Source of the DNA: Ruminococcaceae bacterium UBA5406
GTDB taxonomy: Bacteria > Bacillota > Clostridia > Oscillospirales > Acutalibacteraceae
Direction of reading: 5' to 3'
Length of the DNA stretch: 36,912 nt
NCBI GenBank assembly: GCA_002407675.1
Contig: DHNW01000016.1
Coordinates: 7,825 to 44,736 of the forward strand
Part shown: positions 17,495 to 25,076 of the stretch, piece after piece
How the letters are laid out: each line of letters opens with the position of its first letter
Numbering within the stretch: the first letter of the stretch is position 1
Position numbers and translations under genes: made by a program
Notes under the pieces: generated by a model
Seen by the model: only the letters and a program-made list of their open reading frames with translations
What the model was told of the DNA's origin: nothing
Database searches by the model: none

Positions 17495-17881
17495 TTATTG
17501 CAGGGAAACAAGCGGGGTTCCGGTCTCAACGCTGTCCCCTTTGTTCACCATAACCGCTGCAACTGTCGCGTCATGCGGTGCCATGATTTCATTTTCCATC
17601 TTCATCGCTTCCAGCACGGCGAGAACGGCACCCTTTTTCACGGCTTGACCCGCTTTTACATTGACACTGACAATGGTGCCTGGCATCGGACATGAAATAA
17701 CTTCTCCGCCCGCCGGAGCAGATGCTTTTGCCGCCGGCTTTGGAGCTGCCGGAGCCGAAGCAGCAGCCGGAGCTTTCGGAGCCGCCGGAGCCGCCGCCTG
17801 AGGCGCGGGCTGAGAAGAACCGGTTTCTTCTACCTGAACGTCATAGACCGTCCCATTGACCGTTACTTTTAAATTTTTCAT
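17495..17881 (-). CDS. Biotin carboxyl carrier protein (1.3S/gamma type)
   Basis: A 128-residue carrier. A short N-terminal beta segment (MKNLKVTVNGTVYDVQVEE) is followed by an Ala/Pro-rich flexible linker (about residues 24-58). The biotinyl domain has PMPGTIVSVNVKAGQ, and EAMKMEN places biotin on K94. The start at 17881 was chosen from the MKNLKVTVNG family N-terminus; GGGGGTT lies upstream, and a GTG five codons earlier lacks a ribosome site. It lies between the two carboxyltransferase genes, so it presumably shuttles CO2 between them. Confidence 0.93.
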   Translation of the reverse strand: MKNLKVTVNGTVYDVQVEETGSSQPAPQAAAPAAPKAPAAASAPAAPKPAAKASAPAGGEVISCPMPGTIVSVNVKAGQAVKKGAVLAVLEAMKMENEIMAPHDATVAAVMVNKGDSVETGTPLVSLQ

Positions 17882-17927
17882 TTTATGAACCCCCAATTAC
17901 GATTTCAAAGGAAGTATTTTCAGTATA

Positions 17928-19280
17928 TTACAGCTGAATATCAGCATGTTTTTTGGGAAGGCTGGAAACCCGCTTGCCGGCGAGCATATCAAGACATGCG
18001 GAAAGCCGCACCCGGGTCTGCTCCGGCTCTACCACATCTTCGATCATTCCGCTGGCCGCAGCGGCTTCGGCGGAAGCGCGCGTAGTCTTATATTCCTCAA
18101 TCAGCTTTGCGCGGTCTCCAACCGGGTCTGCGGAGCCCTTCAGCCGGTCATTCCAAAGGAAAACCGCCGCTGTTTCAGGTGCAAGGGCAGAAACGACCGC
18201 ATCCGGCCACGCAAACGTATAGTCGGAATTTGCTCCCCGGCCAACCGCAGCGATATAAACAGGCCCGCAGGCCGAACCGGTCACCACCGTAACTTTTGCT
18301 GTGGTCGCTTCAGAATAGGCGTTGGACAGTTTGGATGCTTCCCGCAGCGTACCGAATTTCTCGGCATCTACAAAGGTAATCACAGGAATGGAAAAGGAAT
18401 CACAGAAACGGACAAACCGCGCCGCTTTGGAACAGGAGTCCGGATCGATAATACCGCTCAGGCATGAAACGCCTGCGGCCGTGCCTCCGATGCGGGCTAA
18501 ACCGGTAACTGTGCTTTGACCGAATTTTTCACCAAGCTCCAGGAAACTGCCGCCGTCGCACACATAGTCGATCAGTTTGCGGAGGGAAGCTCCTTTGCGG
18601 AACTTCGCACCGGGCTGAACTTCATCAAACAAAGGAGCGGACGAAACATTGTTGGAAGGCAGCATTTCAACCAGCCTGCGAACCGTTTCGATTGCCTGAG
18701 GCTCGTCTTTCACAGCCACATGGCAGACGCCCAGCTTTTCCGCTTCTTCCGGAGATCCGCCCTGCCCGTCCGTGGCCACCGTCAATTCCCCTTTGCCGGA
18801 CATAACCACGATATCCGCGCCCGCCGCAATCATTGCAGACGTACCCGTGCAGGGGCCGAGAATCAAAGAAATCTGCGGAACCACACCGGAGAGGCTGTTT
18901 GCCCCCAGCAGAATTTCTCCGTACGCAGAAAGCATATCGGCGTCTTCATCCACACGGGCTCCGATAGAATCGTAAATTCCGATCACGGGGACACCCGTCT
19001 TAACAGCAAACTGATAAACTTTTTTAATTTTGGACGCCTGCGCCTTCGACATAGCCCCGCCGGCGATATCGCTGTTCTGGGAAAATGCGCAGGCCGGGCA
19101 GCCCTTGATCGAACCGTAACCCGCAACCGCTTCTGCAAAATCGCCGCCGGATTTTGCCAGAGCATCAATTTCAACAAACGTCCCTTCGTCGAACAGCGAC
19201 GCAATGCGGCGGTACCCCACCGTTTCTCTGACCTTGTCACGCGCTTTCTGCAAACCAGCGGCTTGTCCGACATTACTCAT
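17928..19280 (-). CDS. Divergent acyl-CoA carboxyltransferase beta subunit (MmdA/12S-like)
   Basis: A carboxyl transferase domain protein of 450 residues, shorter than typical MmdA or transcarboxylase 12S (about 510). The N-half keeps the crotonase-like fold motifs: SQNSDIAGGAMSKAQ (71-81), PVIGIYDSIGARV, LSGVVPQISLILGPCTG and FRKGASLRKLIDYV. The C-half shows IPVITFVD, then AYSEATTAKVTVV and AWPDAV. The usual PGFxPG...HGAK loop between VD and AYSEAT is replaced by a stretch about nine residues shorter (306-320), and the usual AYGG is ACGP. The N-terminus is also shortened. The real substrate may therefore differ from methylmalonyl-CoA. GGAGG lies 7 bases before the ATG, and a strong promoter lies upstream. 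Confidence 0.85.
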   Translation of the reverse strand: MSNVGQAAGLQKARDKVRETVGYRRIASLFDEGTFVEIDALAKSGGDFAEAVAGYGSIKGCPACAFSQNSDIAGGAMSKAQASKIKKVYQFAVKTGVPVIGIYDSIGARVDEDADMLSAYGEILLGANSLSGVVPQISLILGPCTGTSAMIAAGADIVVMSGKGELTVATDGQGGSPEEAEKLGVCHVAVKDEPQAIETVRRLVEMLPSNNVSSAPLFDEVQPGAKFRKGASLRKLIDYVCDGGSFLELGEKFGQSTVTGLARIGGTAAGVSCLSGIIDPDSCSKAARFVRFCDSFSIPVITFVDAEKFGTLREASKLSNAYSEATTAKVTVVTGSACGPVYIAAVGRGANSDYTFAWPDAVVSALAPETAAVFLWNDRLKGSADPVGDRAKLIEEYKTTRASAEAAAASGMIEDVVEPEQTRVRLSACLDMLAGKRVSSLPKKHADIQL

Positions 19281-19331
19281 TTTGATTCCTCCGTTTATCT
19301 GACCGTTAAATTTTTTACAATCTTTTGTCTT

Positions 19332-19360
19332 ATTATATACGATTCCGTCGAAACTGACAA
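19332..19360 (-). promoter_or_regulatory. Sigma-A promoter of the biotin carboxyltransferase operon
   Basis: -35 TTGTCA (19355-19360) and a perfect -10 TATAAT (19332-19337) are 17 bases apart on the minus strand, about 50 bases before the carboxyltransferase ATG. Confidence 0.85.
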
Positions 19361-19384
19361 GTGGAATTTACACAAAACCCATTA

Positions 19385-20167
19385 TTACACATTTTTCGAA
19401 TGAATTTTTCCGGCTGCCTGCCTTCTGGCACTTCCCGGGTACCCCTCTCCTGCTTCTTTTTTCAAAGCGGTGACTTCCCATTCCGTCAGCCGGCGCCATT
19501 TTCCCGGAGGGAGCATGCCAAGCCGAAGACAGCCGAACGCCGTCCGTTTCAGGCGCGCCGTTTCCAAGCCGAGCTGCTCGCACATTTTGCGGATCTCGCG
19601 GTTTCTGCCTTCACGCAGAATGATCTCCAGCACAGCGCGGCCCGGCTCTTCTGTAAGCACACGGACTCCGGCGGGGGCTGTTTTTCTGCCGTCGATCATC
19701 ATTCCCTCTGCAATCTGATTCAGCTGATCCTCACGGATCCCGGGGCGGACGGTCACCCGGTACACCTTGGGCACATGCCGGGACGGATGGGTCATAGCAT
19801 TGGCAAACCCGCCGTCGTTCGTCATCAGCAGCAGGCCCTCCGACTCCCTGTCCAGCCTGCCGACGGGGTACACGCGCTCAGAGACGCCGCGAACCAGTTC
19901 CGCAACGCATTTCCTCTCCATTTCATCGTGCATCGTGGTGATGTATCCGCGCGGCTTATGCAGCATTAAATAAACTTTTTCCCCCTGTGCCCGAACAGGC
20001 CGTCCGTCCAAGGTGACGGCGTCTTTCTGAGGATCGGCTTTGTCGCCGATTTTCGCCGGGATTCCATTGACGGAAACCCGCCCTGCCGCCAGAAATTCTT
20101 CTGATTTTCTCCGAGAGGCAACGCCGCAGTCCGAAAGTATTTTTTGCAGCCTGATTTTTTCGCCCAT
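19385..20167 (-). CDS. rluB: 23S rRNA pseudouridine synthase, RluB/RsuA family
   Basis: Isomerises a specific uridine of large-subunit rRNA. The 260 residues have an N-terminal S4 RNA-binding domain (RLQKILSDCGVASRRKSEEF), the catalytic aspartate in PVGRLDRESEGLLLMTNDG, and the RsuA-family REGRNREIRKMCEQLG. The C-terminal 30 residues are basic and low complexity. It is last in the operon starting at the M50 protease gene. AGGTGA precedes the ATG by 5 bases. No terminator is seen before the next promoter. Confidence 0.93.
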   Translation of the reverse strand: MGEKIRLQKILSDCGVASRRKSEEFLAAGRVSVNGIPAKIGDKADPQKDAVTLDGRPVRAQGEKVYLMLHKPRGYITTMHDEMERKCVAELVRGVSERVYPVGRLDRESEGLLLMTNDGGFANAMTHPSRHVPKVYRVTVRPGIREDQLNQIAEGMMIDGRKTAPAGVRVLTEEPGRAVLEIILREGRNREIRKMCEQLGLETARLKRTAFGCLRLGMLPPGKWRRLTEWEVTALKKEAGEGYPGSARRQAAGKIHSKNV

Positions 20168-20196
20168 TGTTTCACCTATATTTCCGGCCCAGTTTA

Positions 20197-21336
20197 TCAG
20201 AAGAAAAACAGGCCTTTGATCCTATCCCAGATATTCTGAAACCAAATTTTTTGAATTTGCTGCTGCGGGACATTTTCCGCAGCGATAAGCTCCGTTTCTG
20301 CCAAAGCCTTTGATCCGCAGGTATAGCGGACACGGCCGAGGACCTGGCCGCTACGGACCGGAGCGTAAAGGAATTTCGGCGCTTCCACGGTTCTTTGAAT
20401 GCTGTCGCTTCCGCGGATCACCACGCTTCCGCCCGATGTTCCGAAAGTCTTGACGGTCTGCCGGGTTCCGCCGACTACCGGAAGGGAAATACAGCAGGAA
20501 GAATCGTCGATATTCAGACAAACCAGCTGGTTGAAACCATAATCCAGCAGGCGTGTATGGTCGCGCCAGTCGTCCGGATCGCTTAAGGTCACTGCGATAA
20601 CGCGCACCCCGTCTTTCTCTGCGGACGAAACTAAACACCGGCCTGCTTTTCTGGTATATCCCGTTTTGATGCCGACGCATCCTTTGTACATGGAAAGCAG
20701 TTTGTTGTGGTTTGGAAATGTGCAGGTTTTATCCGGGCTGATAAAATGAATCTGCATGGATTTTTGCCGCACAATTGCAGAAAAATCCGCGTTCTCCATA
20801 GCGGCGCATGCAAGAATGGCCATATCGCCGGCGCTGGAATAATGACTGCCGCTGTCCAGACCGGAAGGAGTGACAAAATGTGTATCTTTCATACCCAGTT
20901 CCGCCGCTTTTGCATTCATTCGATCCGCGAATTTTTCGAGCGAACTGTCCAGGCAAAGGGCCGCGGAATTCGCCGCGTCGTTTCCCGATACCAGCAGCAT
21001 CCCTTCCGCAAGATCCCGGAGCGTAAGCTGATCACCCGCCCGCAGACCCATAGATGAACCTTCTACGCGCACCATTTCCGGCGTGATGGTAACAGTCCGG
21101 TTCTTTTTGGCCGCGGCTTCCAGAGTAAGAAGCGCGGTCATAATTTTCGTTGTGCTGGCAATCGCGAGCCGCTCATGTTCATTTTTTGCATACAAAACCG
21201 TCCCGTCGTCGGCATTAACAACAACGGCAGATTTTGCGGAAATCTGCGGCGGAGACGCCGCGAACGCCGGCTGGGGCCAGTCCGCCGCCGCAAGCAAAAG
21301 CGAGACCAAAAAGCTGACGATTCTTTTCCCTTTCAA
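20197..21336 (-). CDS. dacF: D-alanyl-D-alanine carboxypeptidase (DacF-type PBP)
   Basis: A low-molecular-weight penicillin-binding protein trimming peptidoglycan pentapeptides. A signal peptide ends near PAFA/ASPP. The active-site motifs, numbered from the proposed start, are STTK (61-64), SGN (117-119) and KTG (224-226). A C-terminal beta domain follows, and the final IWDRIKGLFFF is an amphipathic membrane anchor typical of this family. The start is a TTG at 21336 with AGGTGG 5 bases upstream; a GTG three codons earlier lies in that ribosome site. The neighbour ytfJ suggests a sporulation link (DacF or DacB type), but the exact paralogue cannot be told. Confidence 0.92.
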   Translation of the reverse strand: MKGKRIVSFLVSLLLAAADWPQPAFAASPPQISAKSAVVVNADDGTVLYAKNEHERLAIASTTKIMTALLTLEAAAKKNRTVTITPEMVRVEGSSMGLRAGDQLTLRDLAEGMLLVSGNDAANSAALCLDSSLEKFADRMNAKAAELGMKDTHFVTPSGLDSGSHYSSAGDMAILACAAMENADFSAIVRQKSMQIHFISPDKTCTFPNHNKLLSMYKGCVGIKTGYTRKAGRCLVSSAEKDGVRVIAVTLSDPDDWRDHTRLLDYGFNQLVCLNIDDSSCCISLPVVGGTRQTVKTFGTSGGSVVIRGSDSIQRTVEAPKFLYAPVRSGQVLGRVRYTCGSKALAETELIAAENVPQQQIQKIWFQNIWDRIKGLFFF

Positions 21337-21381
21337 CAAAACCACCTACCGGTTTTTATATATATGAAAAGGCTGAAATGG

Positions 21382-21792
21382 TCATGAATCGTTTCTGTCA
21401 TCCTCCGTCTGTTTCTGCTTTTTATTTTTCCCGAACAGGTTGGATATTTTGTCAATCAGTTCAGGTGCAAGCTCAATGATGCGATCCACGGAACTGTTGC
21501 CCGGATCGACCCGCAGCAGCTTAACCTCTCCGCCGGATACCGTGAGGAACGCAACCGGGCTGATGGTGACTCCCGCACCCGTTCCGCCGCCGAAAAACTG
21601 TTTTTCCGGCTGCGTTTTGACCGGAAGATCGGAGCCACCTGAACCAAAACCGTAGCTGACCTTCGAAATTGGGATGATAACCGTTCCGTCCGGCGTAGTG
21701 ATCGGGTCGCCGATAATTGAATTGACATCCACCATTTCCCTGATTTTTTCCAGAGTTGTATCCATCATCCCTTCAATCGGATGATCCGCCAT
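21382..21792 (-). CDS. ytfJ: GerW/YtfJ-family sporulation protein
   Basis: The 136-residue protein carries the family signature: IIGDPITTPDGTVIIPISKVSYGFGSGG, then GGGTGAGVTISPVAFLTV and a C-terminal amphipathic helix. YtfJ/GerW affects spore germination in Bacillus and is made in the forespore. Start 21792 (MADHPIEGMM) has AAGGCGG 8 bases upstream. It is coupled with the DUF2953 gene upstream, a common pair in Clostridia. Confidence 0.93.
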   Translation of the reverse strand: MADHPIEGMMDTTLEKIREMVDVNSIIGDPITTPDGTVIIPISKVSYGFGSGGSDLPVKTQPEKQFFGGGTGAGVTISPVAFLTVSGGEVKLLRVDPGNSSVDRIIELAPELIDKISNLFGKNKKQKQTEDDRNDS

Positions 21793-21869
21793 GAGAAACA
21801 CCGCCTTTTCATCATTATTTTTTGACTGTTAATTTTGCTTTTTATCGATCAGCTTCCGGCTTTTTACTC

Positions 21870-22463
21870 TTAGCCCGTTTTTACCCTGCGGATAAGCCGG
21901 ATGGAACGGAACAGGGCAAACAGCCCTGCCGCAAGAAGAAAGAACAGCCTGACGCGAATTTCCGCCTCAAACTGGACCCGGCTTTTCGTGTTCAGAAAAT
22001 CGGGCGTTACGCGGATCTTGCAGTTTTTGCATTTCACATTGCCCAAAAGCAGGGAAGAAGCCGTTCCGACGATCCCGCACACGTGGCCATATGTGACAGC
22101 CGTGCGGGCAGCGTCATCACCTGCAACTGCAATATCCAGCCGGAAAGGATTAACCGAAAAGTGGGAAAAAAGCCGCTTTGCCATACCCGAGGCAATTTTT
22201 GCCGCTTCCTGAAGGATGCTGAGAAAACCGGAAAGCCCTTTCTGTTCCAGTAAAAGCCTGAGTTTCGATTTTTCCGGTTTTTCTTCTTTTTGGGGCTTTG
22301 CCTCCTTTTTGCGGGGCGGACGCGGGGCAATTGTATAGTGAAAAAACAGATATCCGGCCCGCGCAGAAAACTCATCCCGGAACGCAGCCCGCAGAGTAAC
22401 AGGGCAGGCCAGGAGAAACGCGATAAAAGCAGCAATCCCACCAACAATATACAGGGCGGTCAT
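21870..22463 (-). CDS. DUF2953 domain protein (membrane-associated)
   Basis: A 197-residue protein with an N-terminal membrane span (about 3-24), a charged Lys/Glu-rich middle (PPRKKEAKPQKEEKPEK), and the DUF2953 core (SVNPFRLDIAVAGDDAARTA, RVTPDFLNTKSRVQFEAEI). A second hydrophobic stretch lies near the C-terminus. Its function is unknown. The consistent pairing with ytfJ suggests a sporulation role (inference). Its ATG overlaps the scpB stop by 4 bases. Confidence 0.85.
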   Translation of the reverse strand: MTALYIVGGIAAFIAFLLACPVTLRAAFRDEFSARAGYLFFHYTIAPRPPRKKEAKPQKEEKPEKSKLRLLLEQKGLSGFLSILQEAAKIASGMAKRLFSHFSVNPFRLDIAVAGDDAARTAVTYGHVCGIVGTASSLLLGNVKCKNCKIRVTPDFLNTKSRVQFEAEIRVRLFFLLAAGLFALFRSIRLIRRVKTG

Positions 22464-23005
22464 CCCGTTTCCCCTTCCGGCTCCGCACTTTCGCTCCCCC
22501 GTTCCAGAGGCGGAAGTTCATCCAGCGAAGAAATGCCGAGACAGCGCAGGAATTCCGGCGTCGTCCCGTAAAGCAGCGGACGGCCGGGAAGCTCCAGTCT
22601 TCCGCGCTCTTCCACAAGCCCTTTCACGGACAGGCTGGACAGCACACCGGAACAGTCTACGCCGCGCACCTGCTCAATATACGCTTTCGTAACCGGCTGA
22701 TTGTAGGCCACAACGGCAAGGACTTCCAGCGCCGCCTGCGAAAGCGGCATGTTGCGCCGCATATCGAGGGCTTTCCGGACATAATCCGCGTATTCCGGGC
22801 GGGTGCACATCTGCCAACAGCCGCCGAGGCAGACGATTTGAAGACCGCTGACAGAACTGTTAAACCGTTCTGTTAAATCCGTCATGACTTTTCCGGCCGT
22901 TGCCCGGTCCATTCCGGTGACATCTGCAATCCGGCTCAGCGAAACTGCATCCCCGCTGGCAAACAGGATCGCCTCAACCGCCCCCCGAACTTTTTTGAGA
23001 GTCAC
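22460..23005 (-). CDS. scpB: Segregation and condensation protein B
   Basis: A winged-helix kleisin partner of the Smc-ScpAB condensin. The 181 residues include AVEAILFASGDAVSLSRIAD, then LSQAALEVLAVVAYNQPVTKA, VRGVDCSGVLSSL and RPLLYGTTPEFLRCLG. The start overlaps the scpA stop (ATGA). Confidence 0.96.
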   Translation of the reverse strand: MTLKKVRGAVEAILFASGDAVSLSRIADVTGMDRATAGKVMTDLTERFNSSVSGLQIVCLGGCWQMCTRPEYADYVRKALDMRRNMPLSQAALEVLAVVAYNQPVTKAYIEQVRGVDCSGVLSSLSVKGLVEERGRLELPGRPLLYGTTPEFLRCLGISSLDELPPLERGSESAEPEGETG

Positions 23006-23712
23006 ACTTTTTCACCGCCGTCCATCAGTTTTACCACGCTGTCATGTTCACCTTCAACACGGATGCGCTTTCCCCGGATAAGCTCCAGAACCGCAAGAAA
23101 CGTTGCGACGAGTTCTGACCGGCTTTGGCAGGACCGGTACAGATCCGGATAGGCCGCTGCGCCCGTTCCACGCAAACTGTGAAGAATCCCGGTGATCCTT
23201 GACGACACACTGACAATTTTGTGTTTTACAATGCCGGAAAAAGCTTCTGCAGGCGGAGGAAGGAACCGTTTTCCGCGGCCGGCAGCGCTGTAATACGCTT
23301 GGTACAGGGTTTCGGGGGCAATACGGCCGCGGTACGCCTGGTCGAATTCGATTTTTTCCGGCTGCCGTGCAATAGCATCGAACGAAATCTTCTCACCCAG
23401 CTTAAACGCAAGGCGCTTGCATTCCTGATATTCCAGCAGCTGCCCGCTCAGCTCACGCGTCAAGGTTTCGGCCTCCTGCGGCTTTGGCAGAAGAGAAACC
23501 GTCTTAATATAAACAAGACGTGCAGCCATCTCAAGAAATTCGCTTGCGATATCCATATTTTGCTGCTGCATTGCATGGATCTGCTCCATATACTGATCTA
23601 CCAGCTCCGCAATCGGGATATCCAAAATATTCAGTTTGTTTTTCGCAATGAGCTGTAGGAGCAGATCCAACGGCCCCTCAAAGGTCTCCAGCTTAAAGGT
23701 TAGCTTTTCCAT
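23002..23712 (-). CDS. scpA: Segregation and condensation protein A (kleisin)
   Basis: The kleisin subunit bridging Smc heads. The 236 residues start with FKLETFEGPLDLLLQLI, the family signature, followed by ILDIPIAELVDQYM and EFLEMAARLVYIKTVSLLP. The C-terminal winged helix ends at GGEKV. The ATG at 23712 fits family N-termini but has no clear ribosome site, so translation may be coupled to the gene 11 bases upstream. The frame stays open 19 codons further up without matching the family. Confidence 0.95.
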   Translation of the reverse strand: MEKLTFKLETFEGPLDLLLQLIAKNKLNILDIPIAELVDQYMEQIHAMQQQNMDIASEFLEMAARLVYIKTVSLLPKPQEAETLTRELSGQLLEYQECKRLAFKLGEKISFDAIARQPEKIEFDQAYRGRIAPETLYQAYYSAAGRGKRFLPPPAEAFSGIVKHKIVSVSSRITGILHSLRGTGAAAYPDLYRSCQSRSELVATFLAVLELIRGKRIRVEGEHDSVVKLMDGGEKV

Positions 23713-23723
23713 TTTAAGGCGGA

Positions 23724-24416
23724 TTATCGCAAAAGGCCCAGCAAAACGTAAGGCAGTTTCCCAAGCCAAAGGATAATCTGGCTGAAAAAGGTTTGCAGAG
23801 CCATGAGCGGAATATCAAGGATACCAAACAAAAGGACAAAGAAAGCAATGGTGATGATAATGTTCTGGTACCGGTAATAATTGTAAAGCGCACGGTCGGA
23901 CAAAAAGGCACCCAAAATTTTGGAACCGTCCAGCGGCGGCAGCGGAATTAGATTGAAAACAGCCAATGCCACATTAATCTGAATATACGCCAGCAGAAAA
24001 TAGTAGAGCATATTGGGCATTCCGCCGGCACCCGCTATAATTCCGAATAGAATCAGCGCACCAGCCAGACCAGCGATAAGGTTGGAAACCGGCCCGGCTA
24101 GAGCCGTTAAAGCCGTATCACGCTTCGGATTTTTAAAATACCGAGAATCAATCGGCACTGGTTTTGCCCACCCGAATCCAAACAGCAGAAGGAACATGGC
24201 GCCGACCGGATCAAAACTGACAAGCGGGTTGAGACTCATCCGGCCCTGAAGTTTTGCGGTATTGTCTCCCAAACTGGCGGCTGCCCTGGCGTGTGCCCAT
24301 TCATGAATCGGCAGAATGCAGAAAATGACAAACAACGTTGCCAGGATCTGAGAAACGACTTCCCCCAAATCCATTTGCTGCCCACGGATAGCGTTTTGGA
24401 TGATATCAATCAGCAT
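23724..24416 (-). CDS. Site-2 protease family (M50) membrane metallopeptidase
   Basis: A 230-residue intramembrane zinc protease of the small YwhC-like M50 group. The zinc motif HEWAH is in ILPIHEWAHARAAASLGD (about residues 38-55). The third ligand is in NLIPLPPLDGSKIL. Five to six hydrophobic segments are visible, and there is no PDZ domain. Its substrate is unknown. It is the first gene of an operon with scpAB, ytfJ and dacF, with a consensus promoter upstream. Confidence 0.92.
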   Translation of the reverse strand: MLIDIIQNAIRGQQMDLGEVVSQILATLFVIFCILPIHEWAHARAAASLGDNTAKLQGRMSLNPLVSFDPVGAMFLLLFGFGWAKPVPIDSRYFKNPKRDTALTALAGPVSNLIAGLAGALILFGIIAGAGGMPNMLYYFLLAYIQINVALAVFNLIPLPPLDGSKILGAFLSDRALYNYYRYQNIIITIAFFVLLFGILDIPLMALQTFFSQIILWLGKLPYVLLGLLR

Positions 24417-24525
24417 ATGGCACTCTCCTCATGCGTCTGTTGTAACCGAATACAGGGGCCGGCCTTTTTCCTCAGCAAATCAGCAAAATAGAACCAGACA
24501 ATCACCAACCCGGCAATATGATGAT

Positions 24526-24554
24526 ATTATAATACCGCTGGAATCAAATTACAA
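24526..24554 (-). promoter_or_regulatory. Sigma-A promoter of the M50 protease-scpAB operon
   Basis: On the minus strand, -35 TTGTAA (24549-24554) and -10 TATAAT (24526-24531) have exactly 17 bases between them, about 110 bases before the protease ATG. Confidence 0.8.
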
Positions 24555-24599
24555 GCAAAGCAGTCTTTTCAGTTTCTTCATTGAATCCATAAAAAGCAC

Positions 24600-24628
24600 T
24601 TGCAATTACAGCATAAATCTGATACCAT
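24600..24628 (+). promoter_or_regulatory. Probable promoter of rpmB
   Basis: -35 TTGCAA (24600-24605) and -10 TACCAT (24623-24628) are spaced 17 bases apart, 50 bases before the rpmB ATG and divergent from the protease operon promoter. Confidence 0.6.
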
Positions 24629-24679
24629 ATATTCTGTTGCTGTTTGAATATCAGCCTTTTTGAAGGAGGTGCATCATAG

Positions 24680-24868
24680 ATGGCAAAATGTGAAATCTGC
24701 GGCAAGGAAGTTGTTTTTGGTGGACAGGTATCCCACTCCCATCGGCGTTCCGGACGGACGTGGAAGCCTAACGTAAGGCGCGTAAAGGCAATTGTAAATG
24801 GGTCTCCAAAAAGAATTTACGTGTGCACCCGCTGCCTGCGCTCCGGAAAAGTGACTCGTGCTGTCTGA
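24680..24868 (+). CDS. rpmB: 50S ribosomal protein L28
   Basis: A 62-residue large-subunit protein. Family signatures are MAKCEICGKEVVFGGQVSHS, TWKPNVRRVKAIVNG and YVCTRCLRSGKVTRA. Two CxxC pairs are present, so this is the zinc-binding form. AAGGAGG lies 10 bases before the ATG. In Bacillus rpmB lies beside spoVM; here it is about 22 kb away with its own promoter and terminator. Confidence 0.97.
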   Translation: MAKCEICGKEVVFGGQVSHSHRRSGRTWKPNVRRVKAIVNGSPKRIYVCTRCLRSGKVTRAV

Positions 24869-24897
24869 GCGCAGATGCGCAGATGAAAGAATAAAAA

Positions 24898-24927
24898 CAG
24901 TCTTCCGGTTTGGGAGACTGTTTTTTT
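24898..24927 (+). terminator. Intrinsic terminator of rpmB
   Basis: A 9-bp stem, CAGTCTTCC (24898-24906) with GGGAGACTG (24912-24920) including one G-U pair, is followed by seven T. Confidence 0.9.
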
Positions 24928-24979
24928 ACCTTAACAAAGATTGAATTGTGTTCTACAGAATGATATTTTTCTGGGCATT

Positions 24980-24988
24980 TGATATAAT
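24980..24988 (+). promoter_or_regulatory. Extended -10 promoter of the glycerol-1-phosphate dehydrogenase gene
   Basis: TGATATAAT (24980-24988) is an extended -10 element. No good -35 is seen 17 bases upstream. It lies about 90 bases before the ATG at 25077. Confidence 0.55.
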
Positions 24989-25076
24989 TTTAGGTAAATT
25001 GTTTATACCGTTTAATTCACACATGCTTAATTCCAACCAGCGTCTGGAATCCATTTTTAACGGAGGCAGCAAGATA

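Noticed and set aside
18516..19403. A 295-codon plus-strand open frame opposite the carboxyltransferase gene
   Set aside because: Antisense shadow with no family features; it also runs across the promoter of the operon.
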